From NCBI GenBank assembly GCA_050951845.1, contig JBMNJV010000001.1, positions 868,001 through 932,000 on the forward strand: a stretch of 64,000 nt of DNA, given 5' to 3'. Positions 53,339 to 61,592 of the stretch are shown here, one piece after another. How positions within the stretch are numbered: position 1 is the first letter of the stretch; the number at the start of each line of letters is the position of its first letter. The notes under the pieces were generated by a model, which saw nothing but the letters and a program-made list of their open reading frames with translations, was not told where the DNA came from and made no database searches. The position numbers were made by a program, and so were the translations under genes. This DNA comes from UBA5436 sp050951845. GTDB lineage: Bacteria > Bacillota > Clostridia > Saccharofermentanales > DTU023.

Positions 53339-54045
53339 TGTTTTATCTCAATTTGAGCAATATCTTCAACGACTTTTGCTGCACAGATCAAACCGCAAAC
53401 TGCCGGTACGTATGCTAAAGATGCGATTGTTTCCCGGTTGTTCAGCACAGGTTTTTCCGGCGAAAAGACCACTGTATGCCGTGTGATATTATTTTTCTTT
53501 AATTCACTGCGCAGCCTTTTTGCCAAGCGATCATTATAGGTTTGAAATATATCACAAACCTTAAATCCGGTGGGGTCATATTTATTGCCTGCACCCATGG
53601 CGGAGATAATCGGAATTTGATTCTGATGAGCCTGAATAATCAGGTCGATTTTCGATTGTACGGAATCAATTGCATCAATAATATAATCCAAATCTTTTGG
53701 CAAAAAATCCAGGCCGCTTGCAGCATGATAATATAATTGATGAGTATTAATTATTGCTTGCGGATTGATATCGAGAATACGCTGTCTGATCACACTGACT
53801 TTAGGCAAACCGATTGTCTGCTGCAATGCGCAGAGTTGACGATTTAAATTACTGGGATCAACTGAATCATGATCAATCAATTCGAAATGACCGATACCTG
53901 ATCTGGCTAAGGCTTCAGCAGCATAAGAACCGACTCCGCCCAAACCGAATAGTGCGACTTTGGCATTTTGCAGGTTAAAAGCCCCTTGCTCTGTCAGCAA
54001 GGGCAGGGATCTGGCAAACAACGGATTTTCTTTGATTTCTTTCAT
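53335..54045 (-). CDS. tcdA: tRNA threonylcarbamoyladenosine dehydratase (TcdA/CsdL family)
   Basis: This E1-like ThiF-fold enzyme closes t6A37 of tRNA to the cyclic form using ATP. 236 residues: nucleotide motif FGLGGVGSYAAEAL (~33-46), DHDSVDPSNLNRQL (adenylate site with the Arg) and the C-terminal PAVCGLICAAKVV. Length is normal. The ATGA overlap with cca makes a small tRNA-maturation operon. No strong ribosome site is seen before the ATG. Confidence 0.9.
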   Translation of the reverse strand: MKEIKENPLFARSLPLLTEQGAFNLQNAKVALFGLGGVGSYAAEALARSGIGHFELIDHDSVDPSNLNRQLCALQQTIGLPKVSVIRQRILDINPQAIINTHQLYYHAASGLDFLPKDLDYIIDAIDSVQSKIDLIIQAHQNQIPIISAMGAGNKYDPTGFKVCDIFQTYNDRLAKRLRSELKKNNITRHTVVFSPEKPVLNNRETIASLAYVPAVCGLICAAKVVEDIAQIEIKQ

Positions 54046-54137
54046 AATCGTTCAGTCAGTTACTTTAATAACATCAAAATACTTGTCTGATCAAAGCTTC
54101 GGTATTATTAAGAATAATTTCACAAGTAATTTCACAA

Positions 54138-55127
54138 TCATTCTGCAGTAAAATAGGCTTCCAATGCTTCCGGAGAATCTTCCGGCACGGATTTGAAGCG
54201 GCCGATCGGCAATGGTTCGATAAAACCCCAATCGCCGAATTTGAAGCTTTCTTCTTTGAGATTTTCCATATGTTGTAAGATACCGGTTGTTTGACTTTCC
54301 AGGGTATCTATATAATGTACAACAGCCGCCGCAACGGAAGTCGGCCGATCACCGTAATCGCCATGATGACCGCTGATTACACTTTGGACGTGACGGTAAA
54401 AGGTTTCGTCATACAATTCGATGATCGCATCTTTGTAATTTGCAATAAATTCAATGCCGCGAACGCGATGATTGGCATACCAGAATTTGGAGGGAGCTAA
54501 ATCTTCATATTCGAATACTTTGCCTATATCATGAACCATGATTGAGAAGGTCAGAAGATCTGCACATTCCAATAAATCAGGGTTGTTTTCGAACATTGCC
54601 GCCAGGATGTTAAGCATTTTCACGGTATGATTAACCAAACCGCCTATCTTATTATCATGGTAATAAATGGCAGCTCCTTCAGTTGTAAAACGACCTTTGA
54701 TTTCAGGATCTTTGATTATTTCTTCAAGCAGACGCCAGCAGTCTTTGGAAACACCTAATGCACTGAGTTTACCGACAGCTCTTTTCCAATTTTGATTAAT
54801 CTGCTCACGCGGAATACTTGGCAAAAAATCATGTTTGGTAATTTCCGGATTGTGACATACTTCAATCTTCCGTACAGTAAAATAAAATCCGTTATATTCC
54901 GAACCGATTATCTCAACATCATAGATACCTGCTCCATTGGCTTGGACGGTTGAAAAAATTTCCTCTTCCCAAATACGAAAATCAAATTGTCCTTCTTGGG
55001 AAAGAAATTGTCCGACCATAAAATCGCCTTTTTTACCGGTGCGGATTGCCGGAACTACATTGATCAAGACGGTACCTTGAGATACTTTACCTTTTTCCTG
55101 TGCCTGCTTTAAGTCTAAAATCGACAT
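54138..55127 (-). CDS. yhaM: 3'-5' exoribonuclease YhaM family protein
   Basis: 329 residues with an OB-fold nucleic-acid-binding part (~18-100) and an HD phosphohydrolase domain. The metal-site motifs are GLVNHTVKM, VHDIGKVFEYE, GHHGDYGDRP and the Asp in VHYIDTLES. YhaM trims RNA (and DNA) from the 3' end. AGGAG lies seven bases before the ATG. It is followed by tcdA after ~90 bp in the same direction and could be in one RNA-processing transcript. Confidence 0.93.
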   Translation of the reverse strand: MSILDLKQAQEKGKVSQGTVLINVVPAIRTGKKGDFMVGQFLSQEGQFDFRIWEEEIFSTVQANGAGIYDVEIIGSEYNGFYFTVRKIEVCHNPEITKHDFLPSIPREQINQNWKRAVGKLSALGVSKDCWRLLEEIIKDPEIKGRFTTEGAAIYYHDNKIGGLVNHTVKMLNILAAMFENNPDLLECADLLTFSIMVHDIGKVFEYEDLAPSKFWYANHRVRGIEFIANYKDAIIELYDETFYRHVQSVISGHHGDYGDRPTSVAAAVVHYIDTLESQTTGILQHMENLKEESFKFGDWGFIEPLPIGRFKSVPEDSPEALEAYFTAE

Positions 55128-55285
55128 TGTTTATGCTCCTTTACCGAAAAATCATCTTAAAATTTTAACATTTGCCGGTTTCAAGATGAATTTAACACTA
55201 TATTGAATGTACCGCTAGTATATCAAAATTGTGTATAATTAGACTAATTGAGAAAAAGCATTTTTGAGATATTGGGAGGATTCCG

Positions 55286-57406
55286 GTGAATTCAAATCAA
55301 AATTTGGCAGAATATGTAGAGCAATATGCTGATTGGTTTTTAGATACTGAACTGTTACAAAAAAATCAATACAGTAATGCTTTTTACCCATATGAACATT
55401 TGTTTTCGCAGCTTAAGCTGAATCAGGTCAATGTGAAAAACAGAATTATGTTTAACTCTTTGCCGAATTTTAACATGGCTGAACAATCAGGCAGACCGAA
55501 TGAAGCTTTAACGGCATTTTATGCCGAGCGGGCAAAAGGCGGTGCCGGCCTGATAACTACGGGTGCTGTTCCGGTTACCGGCAAACTTGATCCTACAATA
55601 ATTGATTCATACGGCAGATCTGTTTTTCCTCAGATCATTGACGATCAATCCGTGCTGTCCGGTTGGACTGAATTAACCGAAGCTTGTCATGTGTTTTCTG
55701 CTAAAATATTTTTAACTCTGTCTGCAGGTCCAGGTTTGCTGGGCAGGTTAATTTATGATCACAATAATTCCAAACTCCGGTCTTGGTTTATGCCGAAGCC
55801 GATTTCTCCGTCGGGCGGCAAAAGTTATAAGCAAAACATTAATACCGAACGGTTATCTGAACGCAAGTTAAATCAAATTCTTGCAAATTTTGCCCAAGCA
55901 GCTGAACTGGCAAAAGAAGCGGATTTTGACGGAATATTAATTGAAGGCGGCCGGGGCGAACTGATTGCTCAGATGTCGGATCCTGCAATCAATAAACGAA
56001 AACTCGGATCTTTCAGCAATAATCAAACTTTTGCTCTGGAGATAATTCGCAGAATTCGAAGAGTTGCCGGAACAGATTATCCGATAATTTACAGCATCGA
56101 TCTTGATCCAGGAAATCTGCCTTTCGATTTTTTGAAAAATCTGGTCCAAGCCGGTGTTGACGGATTTGTGATTCGTCCGGGGAATTATGCTTATAAATGG
56201 CTGAGTCAGGGTGCCAGGACTTTACCTCCCGGTTATGGCCTTGATTTAGCTGATCAGATTAAACTTTTTATCCAGACAGAAAATCTACTTGGCTCCAATG
56301 ACGAGCCTGTTCCGATAATAGCTGCAGGCAAACTGGATTTTCCTGATCTGGCTGAAGAAGCTTTGCAGTCCGGTCAGGCGGATATGATTTGTCTGGAAGA
56401 TGCTTTGTTGGCTGATCCGGAATGGCCGAATAAAGCATATTGCAATACGGTAGATTTAATCAGACCTGTGGTTCGGGCGGAATCCGACTATCAGCAGAGA
56501 ATTTCCTGTTCGGTCAACCCGCGAATCGGTCAGGAACATAAATATAAAGATATGGTTATTCAAGTTGGCAGTCCCCGTAAAATTGCAGTTGTCGGAGCAG
56601 GTTTGGCGGGAATTGAATGTGCGATTGCGGCTCATTCCAAAGGACATGAAATTTGGTTGTTTGAGCAAACGGGAAGAATCGGCGGCAAATTGAACAGAAC
56701 CTTAACACCCAGCTTTAGAATTGATATTGCCAATTATTTAGCTTGGCAACAGAAACGGATTGCCAATTTGGTTGAAAACAGTTCAAATTTTAATCTTGTT
56801 TTAAATACTATTGCCACCATGTCAATGCTTGAAGAAAGAAATTTCGATGTTATTGTAGTGGCGAGCGGAGGTAAAGCAAAACCGTTTGAACAATCGGATA
56901 TCGAAATGATTGATGTTTTGGATTTGGATTTTTCCAATAAGACAGAAGGATCTTTGCTCGAACAATTAAACATTGTCGAAAAGAATAAAATTGTAATTTA
57001 CGGCGAACATCCGATGGCTTTGGATATTGCTTATAATTTGGTTTATGCTTACGGCAAACAGGTATCTTTGTTGTTTGAAGGAGAAGAACAAATTCCTTTA
57101 TTGCAAAATCTGGAAAGTCAGCATTTACTCTATTTTTTGAAAAGAAAAAAAGTTGATATCTATTACAATGTAACTTTAAATAAATTAGAACAAGAGCAGA
57201 TCAGTTTTCAATCAACAGCAGGCAAATATGTTTTACCATATGATTTCTTATTTAAAGCAACCGGCCCGGAAGCTGATCCTGAATTATACAATTTACTTTA
57301 TAAATACAAAATAGCATCTGCCGTATATCATGTCGGTGATTGTGCAAAACCCGGTTCCAATGCGGATAATATTAAAGCCGGTTACAGATTGGGGATAAGT
57401 TTATGA
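55286..57406 (+). CDS. Old-Yellow-Enzyme/2,4-dienoyl-CoA reductase-like protein with missing cofactor motifs
   Basis: 706 residues from a GTG with GGGAGGA before it. The N-terminal half has the TIM-barrel pattern of NADH:flavin oxidoreductases (NRIMFNSLPNFN, PNEALTAFYAERAKGGAGLI, VPIIAAGKLDFPDLAEEAL, ALLADPEWPNKA). The C-terminal half is a flavin/NAD(P)-binding Rossmann fold (IAVVGAGLAGIECAIAA, YHVGDCAKPGS). Family residues are missing: only Cys408 remains of the four-Cys 4Fe-4S site, the His-Gly-x-His-Gly-Tyr segment reads EGGRGEL and the FMN-phosphate Gly-Arg before ALLADP is Glu-Asp. It may bind cofactors differently or have lost reductase activity. It overlaps the next gene by four bases. 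Confidence 0.85.
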   Translation: MNSNQNLAEYVEQYADWFLDTELLQKNQYSNAFYPYEHLFSQLKLNQVNVKNRIMFNSLPNFNMAEQSGRPNEALTAFYAERAKGGAGLITTGAVPVTGKLDPTIIDSYGRSVFPQIIDDQSVLSGWTELTEACHVFSAKIFLTLSAGPGLLGRLIYDHNNSKLRSWFMPKPISPSGGKSYKQNINTERLSERKLNQILANFAQAAELAKEADFDGILIEGGRGELIAQMSDPAINKRKLGSFSNNQTFALEIIRRIRRVAGTDYPIIYSIDLDPGNLPFDFLKNLVQAGVDGFVIRPGNYAYKWLSQGARTLPPGYGLDLADQIKLFIQTENLLGSNDEPVPIIAAGKLDFPDLAEEALQSGQADMICLEDALLADPEWPNKAYCNTVDLIRPVVRAESDYQQRISCSVNPRIGQEHKYKDMVIQVGSPRKIAVVGAGLAGIECAIAAHSKGHEIWLFEQTGRIGGKLNRTLTPSFRIDIANYLAWQQKRIANLVENSSNFNLVLNTIATMSMLEERNFDVIVVASGGKAKPFEQSDIEMIDVLDLDFSNKTEGSLLEQLNIVEKNKIVIYGEHPMALDIAYNLVYAYGKQVSLLFEGEEQIPLLQNLESQHLLYFLKRKKVDIYYNVTLNKLEQEQISFQSTAGKYVLPYDFLFKATGPEADPELYNLLYKYKIASAVYHVGDCAKPGSNADNIKAGYRLGISL

Positions 57407-58527
57407 GTAACAAGCAGCCTTTAAGGATTGCGCTGGTCGGTTGCGGCAGAGTTGCGGATAAACATCTCAAAGCATTAAATTATTTGGCAAAAAACAATAG
57501 AAAACATGGTCAAAGAGCAGAGCTTATTGCCTTGGTTGACCCGTTTGCTCAAGCCAGACAACGAATTTTGTCCGGGGATAAATTTGCACGCAACAATATA
57601 CAGGAATATGATTCACTCGGGGATTTATTTGCCGCTGATCTGAATGACATGAACAGAAAACCTGATATTGTGGCAATTACTACTCCGTCGGGTCAGCACT
57701 ATGCTCAAGCTAAGCTGGCTTTGGAAAATGATTGTCATGTTTTTATTGAAAAGCCGATTGCAATGTGTCTGGAACACGCACAAGAAATACAGTTTCTGGC
57801 TGAACAAAACCGTAAAAAAGTTGTTATCGGTCATATTTATCGTTATTTTCCGGTAATCGGTCTGGTTGCGCAGGATATTGCTCAAGGTATGTTCGGCAAA
57901 CCTCTTTACGGAACGGTCAGTGTGCGCTGGGGTCATGATCAGGCATATTATGATCAGGCGGCATGGCGCGGAACCAGAGAACATGATGGTGGAGCAGTTA
58001 TGAATCAGAGTATCCATGCACTGGATTTAATGCATTGGTTATTAGGGGAACCTGAATTGATTTCAGCTAAAGGTGCAATCAGTACGCAAATTCATCAAAT
58101 TGAATCTGAAGATTTAGGTTTCGGGATTTTTGAATTGGCAGATGATCGCTGGCTGATGCTTGAAGGTACGACTAATACGGAACCGGCCAGACCGGAAGCA
58201 TCATTCTTTGTCCGTTTAACTCAAGGCGATATAAAAGCCGGAATCTCGTCAGGAAAAATCTCATTTTCCGTTTTTGATGCTGGCGGCAAACAATTGAAAA
58301 ACAAGTATATTAAACGGGAAATCGCTCAGCGGATCAAAGCTGAAGGATTTTTGTATTTGCTGCAGATGGGTAATCCCCATACTGCAATTTATATAGATTT
58401 GATCGAGAGTATTCTATACGACAGACAACCTTTGGCAGATGTTGTCAGCGGTATCAAATCCTTGGAATTGGTTCTGGCACTTTATCAAGATGCGGGAGTA
58501 GTTTATAATAATAAATCGGATCAGTAG
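57403..58527 (+). CDS. Gfo/Idh/MocA-family oxidoreductase
   Basis: 374 residues. N-terminal Rossmann fold with IALVGCGRVADKHLKAL and a VDPFAQAR turn, the family motif EKPIAM (catalytic Lys), then the alpha/beta domain with IYRYFPVIG and the active-site HALDLMHWLLGEPE, where the Asp and His of the substrate site are retained. These enzymes oxidise or reduce sugars and inositols with NAD(P). The ATGA overlap with the upstream OYE-like gene implies linked roles, possibly processing the same small molecule; the substrate is unknown. Confidence 0.92.
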   Translation: MSNKQPLRIALVGCGRVADKHLKALNYLAKNNRKHGQRAELIALVDPFAQARQRILSGDKFARNNIQEYDSLGDLFAADLNDMNRKPDIVAITTPSGQHYAQAKLALENDCHVFIEKPIAMCLEHAQEIQFLAEQNRKKVVIGHIYRYFPVIGLVAQDIAQGMFGKPLYGTVSVRWGHDQAYYDQAAWRGTREHDGGAVMNQSIHALDLMHWLLGEPELISAKGAISTQIHQIESEDLGFGIFELADDRWLMLEGTTNTEPARPEASFFVRLTQGDIKAGISSGKISFSVFDAGGKQLKNKYIKREIAQRIKAEGFLYLLQMGNPHTAIYIDLIESILYDRQPLADVVSGIKSLELVLALYQDAGVVYNNKSDQ

Positions 58528-58580
58528 AGAGTAAGCCTGCCGAAAATGTCTATAAATGTATTTATGGTACTTGGCAGAAA

Positions 58581-58624
58581 ATATCTATCGATAATTAAAA
58601 AAATATCTATCGATAATTAAAAAA
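58581..58624. repeat. Two 22-bp direct repeats before tRNA-Arg
   Basis: ATATCTATCGATAATTAAAA starts at 58581 and again at 58603, each with the palindrome TATCGATA. They lie 5-50 bp before the tRNA. Confidence 0.8.
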
Positions 58625-58629
58625 AATAT

Positions 58630-58706
58630 GCACCAGTAGCTCAGCAGGATAGAGCACTTCCCTCCTAAGGAAGGGGCCGGGGGTTCAAATCCCTCCTGGT
58701 GCACCA
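58630..58706 (+). tRNA. tRNA-Arg(CCU)
   Basis: Complete cloverleaf: acceptor GCACCAG/CTGGTGC (58630-58636 with 58696-58702), D-arm GCTC/GAGC, anticodon stem CTTCC/GGAAG with loop CTCCTAA (anticodon CCT, reads AGG), and T-arm with GGTTCAAAT. Discriminator A and an encoded CCA end at 58706. GC-rich foreign DNA begins soon after it, so it may be an integration site. Confidence 0.96.
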
Positions 58707-59172
58707 CTGATATACAAGGTTTTCAAGCATTTTGGGTTATACGGTTTTTGATTTTTATCCCTAATTTGTACTAAATAGGTTTTTCAGTGTTTCCACTATG
58801 CTGTCTTTAACTTTCCCGTCCCGGGGCAATGTTATGCGCTGTTGAGACGTGATTTGTCAAGGGTGGTTTCTGTAAAAAAGCAACTTGTTGTGAACAATTT
58901 CTTTATCTTTTTTCTGTTGAAAAGTAGGGGAATTTATTCTAAGATATAAAATAGAAAGTGCGGAAGCGGAGGCGTTACAGGGTACGAAGGCTTGTTATGG
59001 AATGGCGGTTTGCTTGGTGCTTACAGCCATAACAGCAATCTGTGAGCAAAATGAGATTGTAAAGGATTTTATCTGCCGGCCTATATACACACCCCATGTC
59101 TCATCGAAGAAATCAACAAATAGGTATTTGAAGACCTGATCAAAAGAAACAACCGAAGTAAGAAGGTTTGTT
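58707..59172. other. Transition zone between tRNA-Arg and the GC-rich island
   Basis: 466 bp without a supported gene. The first ~250 bp are AT-rich and host-like; composition rises after ~58,950. A possible 11-codon reading frame (58997-59032, MEWRFAWCLQP) follows GTACGAAGGCTTGTTATG, which closely resembles the ribosome-site segment GTAAGAAGGTTTGTTATG at the start of the STAS gene. No integrase remnant is recognisable here. Confidence 0.5.
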
Positions 59173-59469
59173 ATGACGATTGAAAAGATTGCTGAGGGAA
59201 CAAAACTGACGATCACTTTGATTGGTCGTATGGACACCATTACTGCACCAAAGCTGGAAGCAGAACTGAAACAGAGCATTTCCGGCGTGGAGGAACTGGT
59301 GCTGGATCTTGCGGGGTTGGAATACATGTCTTCTGCAGGTCTGCGTGTTCTGCTGGCCGCCCAGAAGGATATGAATCGCCGGGGCAGCATGCTGGTCAAG
59401 AATGTGAACGAAACCATCATGGAGATTTTCGAGATCACAGGGTTCGTTGACGTATTGACCATCGAATGA
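59173..59469 (+). CDS. STAS-domain protein, anti-sigma factor antagonist type
   Basis: 98 residues forming one STAS domain like SpoIIAA/RsbV. LIGRMDTITAPKLEAEL lies at the N-terminus, LVLDLAGLEYMSSAGLRVLL in the centre. Ser54 sits where the phosphorylated Ser of RsbV lies, although the preceding Asp is replaced by Ser. Such proteins bind an anti-sigma kinase; no kinase or sigma gene is present nearby. AGAAGG lies seven bases before the ATG. It is the first gene of the GC-rich block. Confidence 0.85.
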   Translation: MTIEKIAEGTKLTITLIGRMDTITAPKLEAELKQSISGVEELVLDLAGLEYMSSAGLRVLLAAQKDMNRRGSMLVKNVNETIMEIFEITGFVDVLTIE

Positions 59470-59470
59470 C

Positions 59471-59734
59471 CTGCAGGGAAAGCGTTCCCATGAATACGAG
59501 CAAAAAGAAAATAACCCGTTCTTCTCAAACTGGCTGCTTTCGCCGGTCGTTACGACTTTCCTCGCCACCAAGGCATTTCTATGGATATTTCAGACGCAGC
59601 TTGCGCAGGACAACACGATCCGCCTGCCGGAGCTGAACATCTCTGACGTACGTGATATCATTCAGGACGCTTCTGACGAAAACCTGTTAAAGTTGACCGC
59701 CCGAATAGCGGCAGATCTGAACGGAACGAATTAG
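59471..59734 (+). pseudogene. Start-less ORF remnant between the STAS and PPTase genes
   Basis: The frame is open for 87 codons to a TAG at 59732, with coding-like codon use (CTG, GCG, CGC, GAC), but no ATG, GTG or TTG start before the last quarter and a stop just upstream. The translation, including NPFFSNWLLSPVVTTFLATK and ELNISDVRDIIQDASDENLL, looks like the C-terminus of a larger protein. I do not recognise the family. It is most simply the 3' relic of a deleted gene. Confidence 0.5.
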
Positions 59735-59825
59735 ATCAGTCCGGTTCTGTTGCTTAAGTTTATTTCGCAGATGATGGTATTTTGTGCTGCCAACAGAAGC
59801 AGGAAGTGTTCTGGGGAATATGTGA

Positions 59826-60449
59826 ATGAAACTCTATATAAGCGACATAAGGGGTCTGTTTGATCTTCCCGGAATTGAATTATTGGATGAAAGCCGCAGA
59901 AATCGTGTCTATAAGTATCACCGACCGGAGGATCAGGCGCGTTGTCTGACTGCCGGACTCATGCTGCGCAGTGTCTTCGGAGAGGATGATGCTTCCTGCA
60001 TGACAGTATCCCGACTTGGTAAACCGATTCTGCCGAACGGTCCCTGTTTTAACCTTTCCCATTCCGGTAACAAGGTTGTGCTGCTTGCAGATGAGCGGCC
60101 GGCGGGTGTGGATGTTGAGTTGATTACCACGTATTCACAAAGCGTGGCAAAGAAAGTCTTTACCACCGCGGAGCAGAACTGGCTCAGTTGTCAGGCAACG
60201 GACGAAGCGTTTTTCCGCCTGTGGACGGGCAAAGAATCCATTATGAAGGCGCTGGGACTGGGATTTCATCTGCCGCCGGAGAGTTTTGAGATTTGTCCGG
60301 ATGCCGGCATTTCCAATAACGTGGGTGGTCAGAGCTGGTATTTGCACTGGCTTGCACTGGATCATCACATAATATGCACAGCAGCAGAGCATCCCGGCAG
60401 ACCGACGATGCCTGTTCTGCTTTCAAGAAACGAATTGCTGCAGAATTGA
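59826..60449 (+). CDS. 4'-phosphopantetheinyl transferase, Sfp type
   Basis: This enzyme transfers phosphopantetheine from CoA to carrier proteins such as the PCP domain of the NRPS downstream. 207 residues with the family motifs FNLSHSG (75-81), GVDVE (94-98, Mg ligands Asp96 and Glu98) and the third motif FRLWTGKESIMKALG (130-144, Glu137 and Lys141). Slightly short for Sfp. GGGG lies nine bases before the ATG. It is 21 bp before the acyltransferase gene, and its presence in the island would make the NRPS self-sufficient for activation. Confidence 0.94.
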   Translation: MKLYISDIRGLFDLPGIELLDESRRNRVYKYHRPEDQARCLTAGLMLRSVFGEDDASCMTVSRLGKPILPNGPCFNLSHSGNKVVLLADERPAGVDVELITTYSQSVAKKVFTTAEQNWLSCQATDEAFFRLWTGKESIMKALGLGFHLPPESFEICPDAGISNNVGGQSWYLHWLALDHHIICTAAEHPGRPTMPVLLSRNELLQN

Positions 60450-60470
60450 AGTCAAGGAGGAGATGTCTGA

Positions 60471-61559
60471 GTGTTTGCCGAGAAGGAAATCAATACCGGA
60501 AGACAGATTGAATTTGATTATCTGAAGGGCTTGTTCATCCCGATGATCCTACTGATACATTCCTTCCAGATGATGAGCGGCACGTTGGTGCCTGCATATA
60601 AAACGACATATATCCTTGCGACTATGACTGGATCGGCCATTTTCCTGTTTGTGTTAGGCTTGGGCAGCACCTATTCCCGGCTTACCAACAGTCAGCTTGT
60701 CAGGGACGGTCTGAAGCTGCTCCTTTATGAGCTGATCTGGAATGTACTGGCCCTTGGGCTTCCCATGGTGATAGGGCAGGGAGTTCGTGGCCTGTTCGGG
60801 CTGGAAACCATGTGGGCAGTTGTCTGGCAGCGCATGCCCATGATGATCGAGTACATCAACATTTTCTTTATTGCGGGTGTCAGCTATCTGCTGCTGGCGC
60901 TGCTGCGACAGCTTAAAACCCCGACATGGATGTACTTTGCGCTGGCACTCTTATTTATTGTTGTTAATCCTTATCTATACATGAACGGCAAGACCACCGG
61001 CAATGTCGTGGCGGATTATGTGCTTACCATGTTCGCAGGCGGTCGTCCTGCGGTATCCCTGTGCTTTCTTGCACATATTCCCTATGTGCTGTCTGGTGTG
61101 GGATTAGGCAGGGTGCTGCGCAGGACAACAAACAAGGCCGGACTTTACGGTGTCATTGCTGTGCCTGCGGTGATCATCGTAGCGGCTTATGCCCGGCATG
61201 CTTTCAGCGTCAATGATGGGCTGGACGCGCTTTATGCCTGGTCCGGGAAGGAATACATATATCCCGGTACCATACGCGCATTAGCGAATTGCAGTTGTGT
61301 GCTGCTTATGTCGGGGCTGCTTTATGCCCTGCGAAATCAAATTACCGCAATTAAACCGGTTCATGCCGCTCTGGTACACCTGAGCAGAAAGACCACGCCC
61401 TATTACGCCGTGCACCCTTTCTGGTTCGGGCTGATTGCTTCTCTGCTGTGCTTTGCGCCATGTTCGGCTGCCTTCTGCCTGTGGATGACGCCTGTGGTTT
61501 GGACACTGTGCTATATAACCATTCGTTTGTGGGAACGGTTCCGCGCCTCCAAACGCTGA
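60471..61559 (+). CDS. Polytopic membrane acyltransferase-like protein
   Basis: 362 residues from a GTG, ten bases after AAGGAGG. About 10 hydrophobic helices. The N-terminal REIEFDYLKGL-like start (RQIEFDYLKGLFIPMILLIHSFQ) with Asp and His in the first helices resembles the acyltransferase-3/DUF1624 (HGSNAT-like) group of membrane acyltransferases. It may modify the peptide product or a wall component; this is inference from position between the PPTase and NRPS genes. Confidence 0.78.
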   Translation: MFAEKEINTGRQIEFDYLKGLFIPMILLIHSFQMMSGTLVPAYKTTYILATMTGSAIFLFVLGLGSTYSRLTNSQLVRDGLKLLLYELIWNVLALGLPMVIGQGVRGLFGLETMWAVVWQRMPMMIEYINIFFIAGVSYLLLALLRQLKTPTWMYFALALLFIVVNPYLYMNGKTTGNVVADYVLTMFAGGRPAVSLCFLAHIPYVLSGVGLGRVLRRTTNKAGLYGVIAVPAVIIVAAYARHAFSVNDGLDALYAWSGKEYIYPGTIRALANCSCVLLMSGLLYALRNQITAIKPVHAALVHLSRKTTPYYAVHPFWFGLIASLLCFAPCSAAFCLWMTPVVWTLCYITIRLWERFRASKR

Positions 61560-61592
61560 ATACCGATACATATAGTGAAAGGAGAAATTTCT

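Noticed and set aside
59471..59734. Intact small gene
   Set aside because: No usable start codon before the last quarter of the frame and no ribosome site, so it is listed as a remnant.
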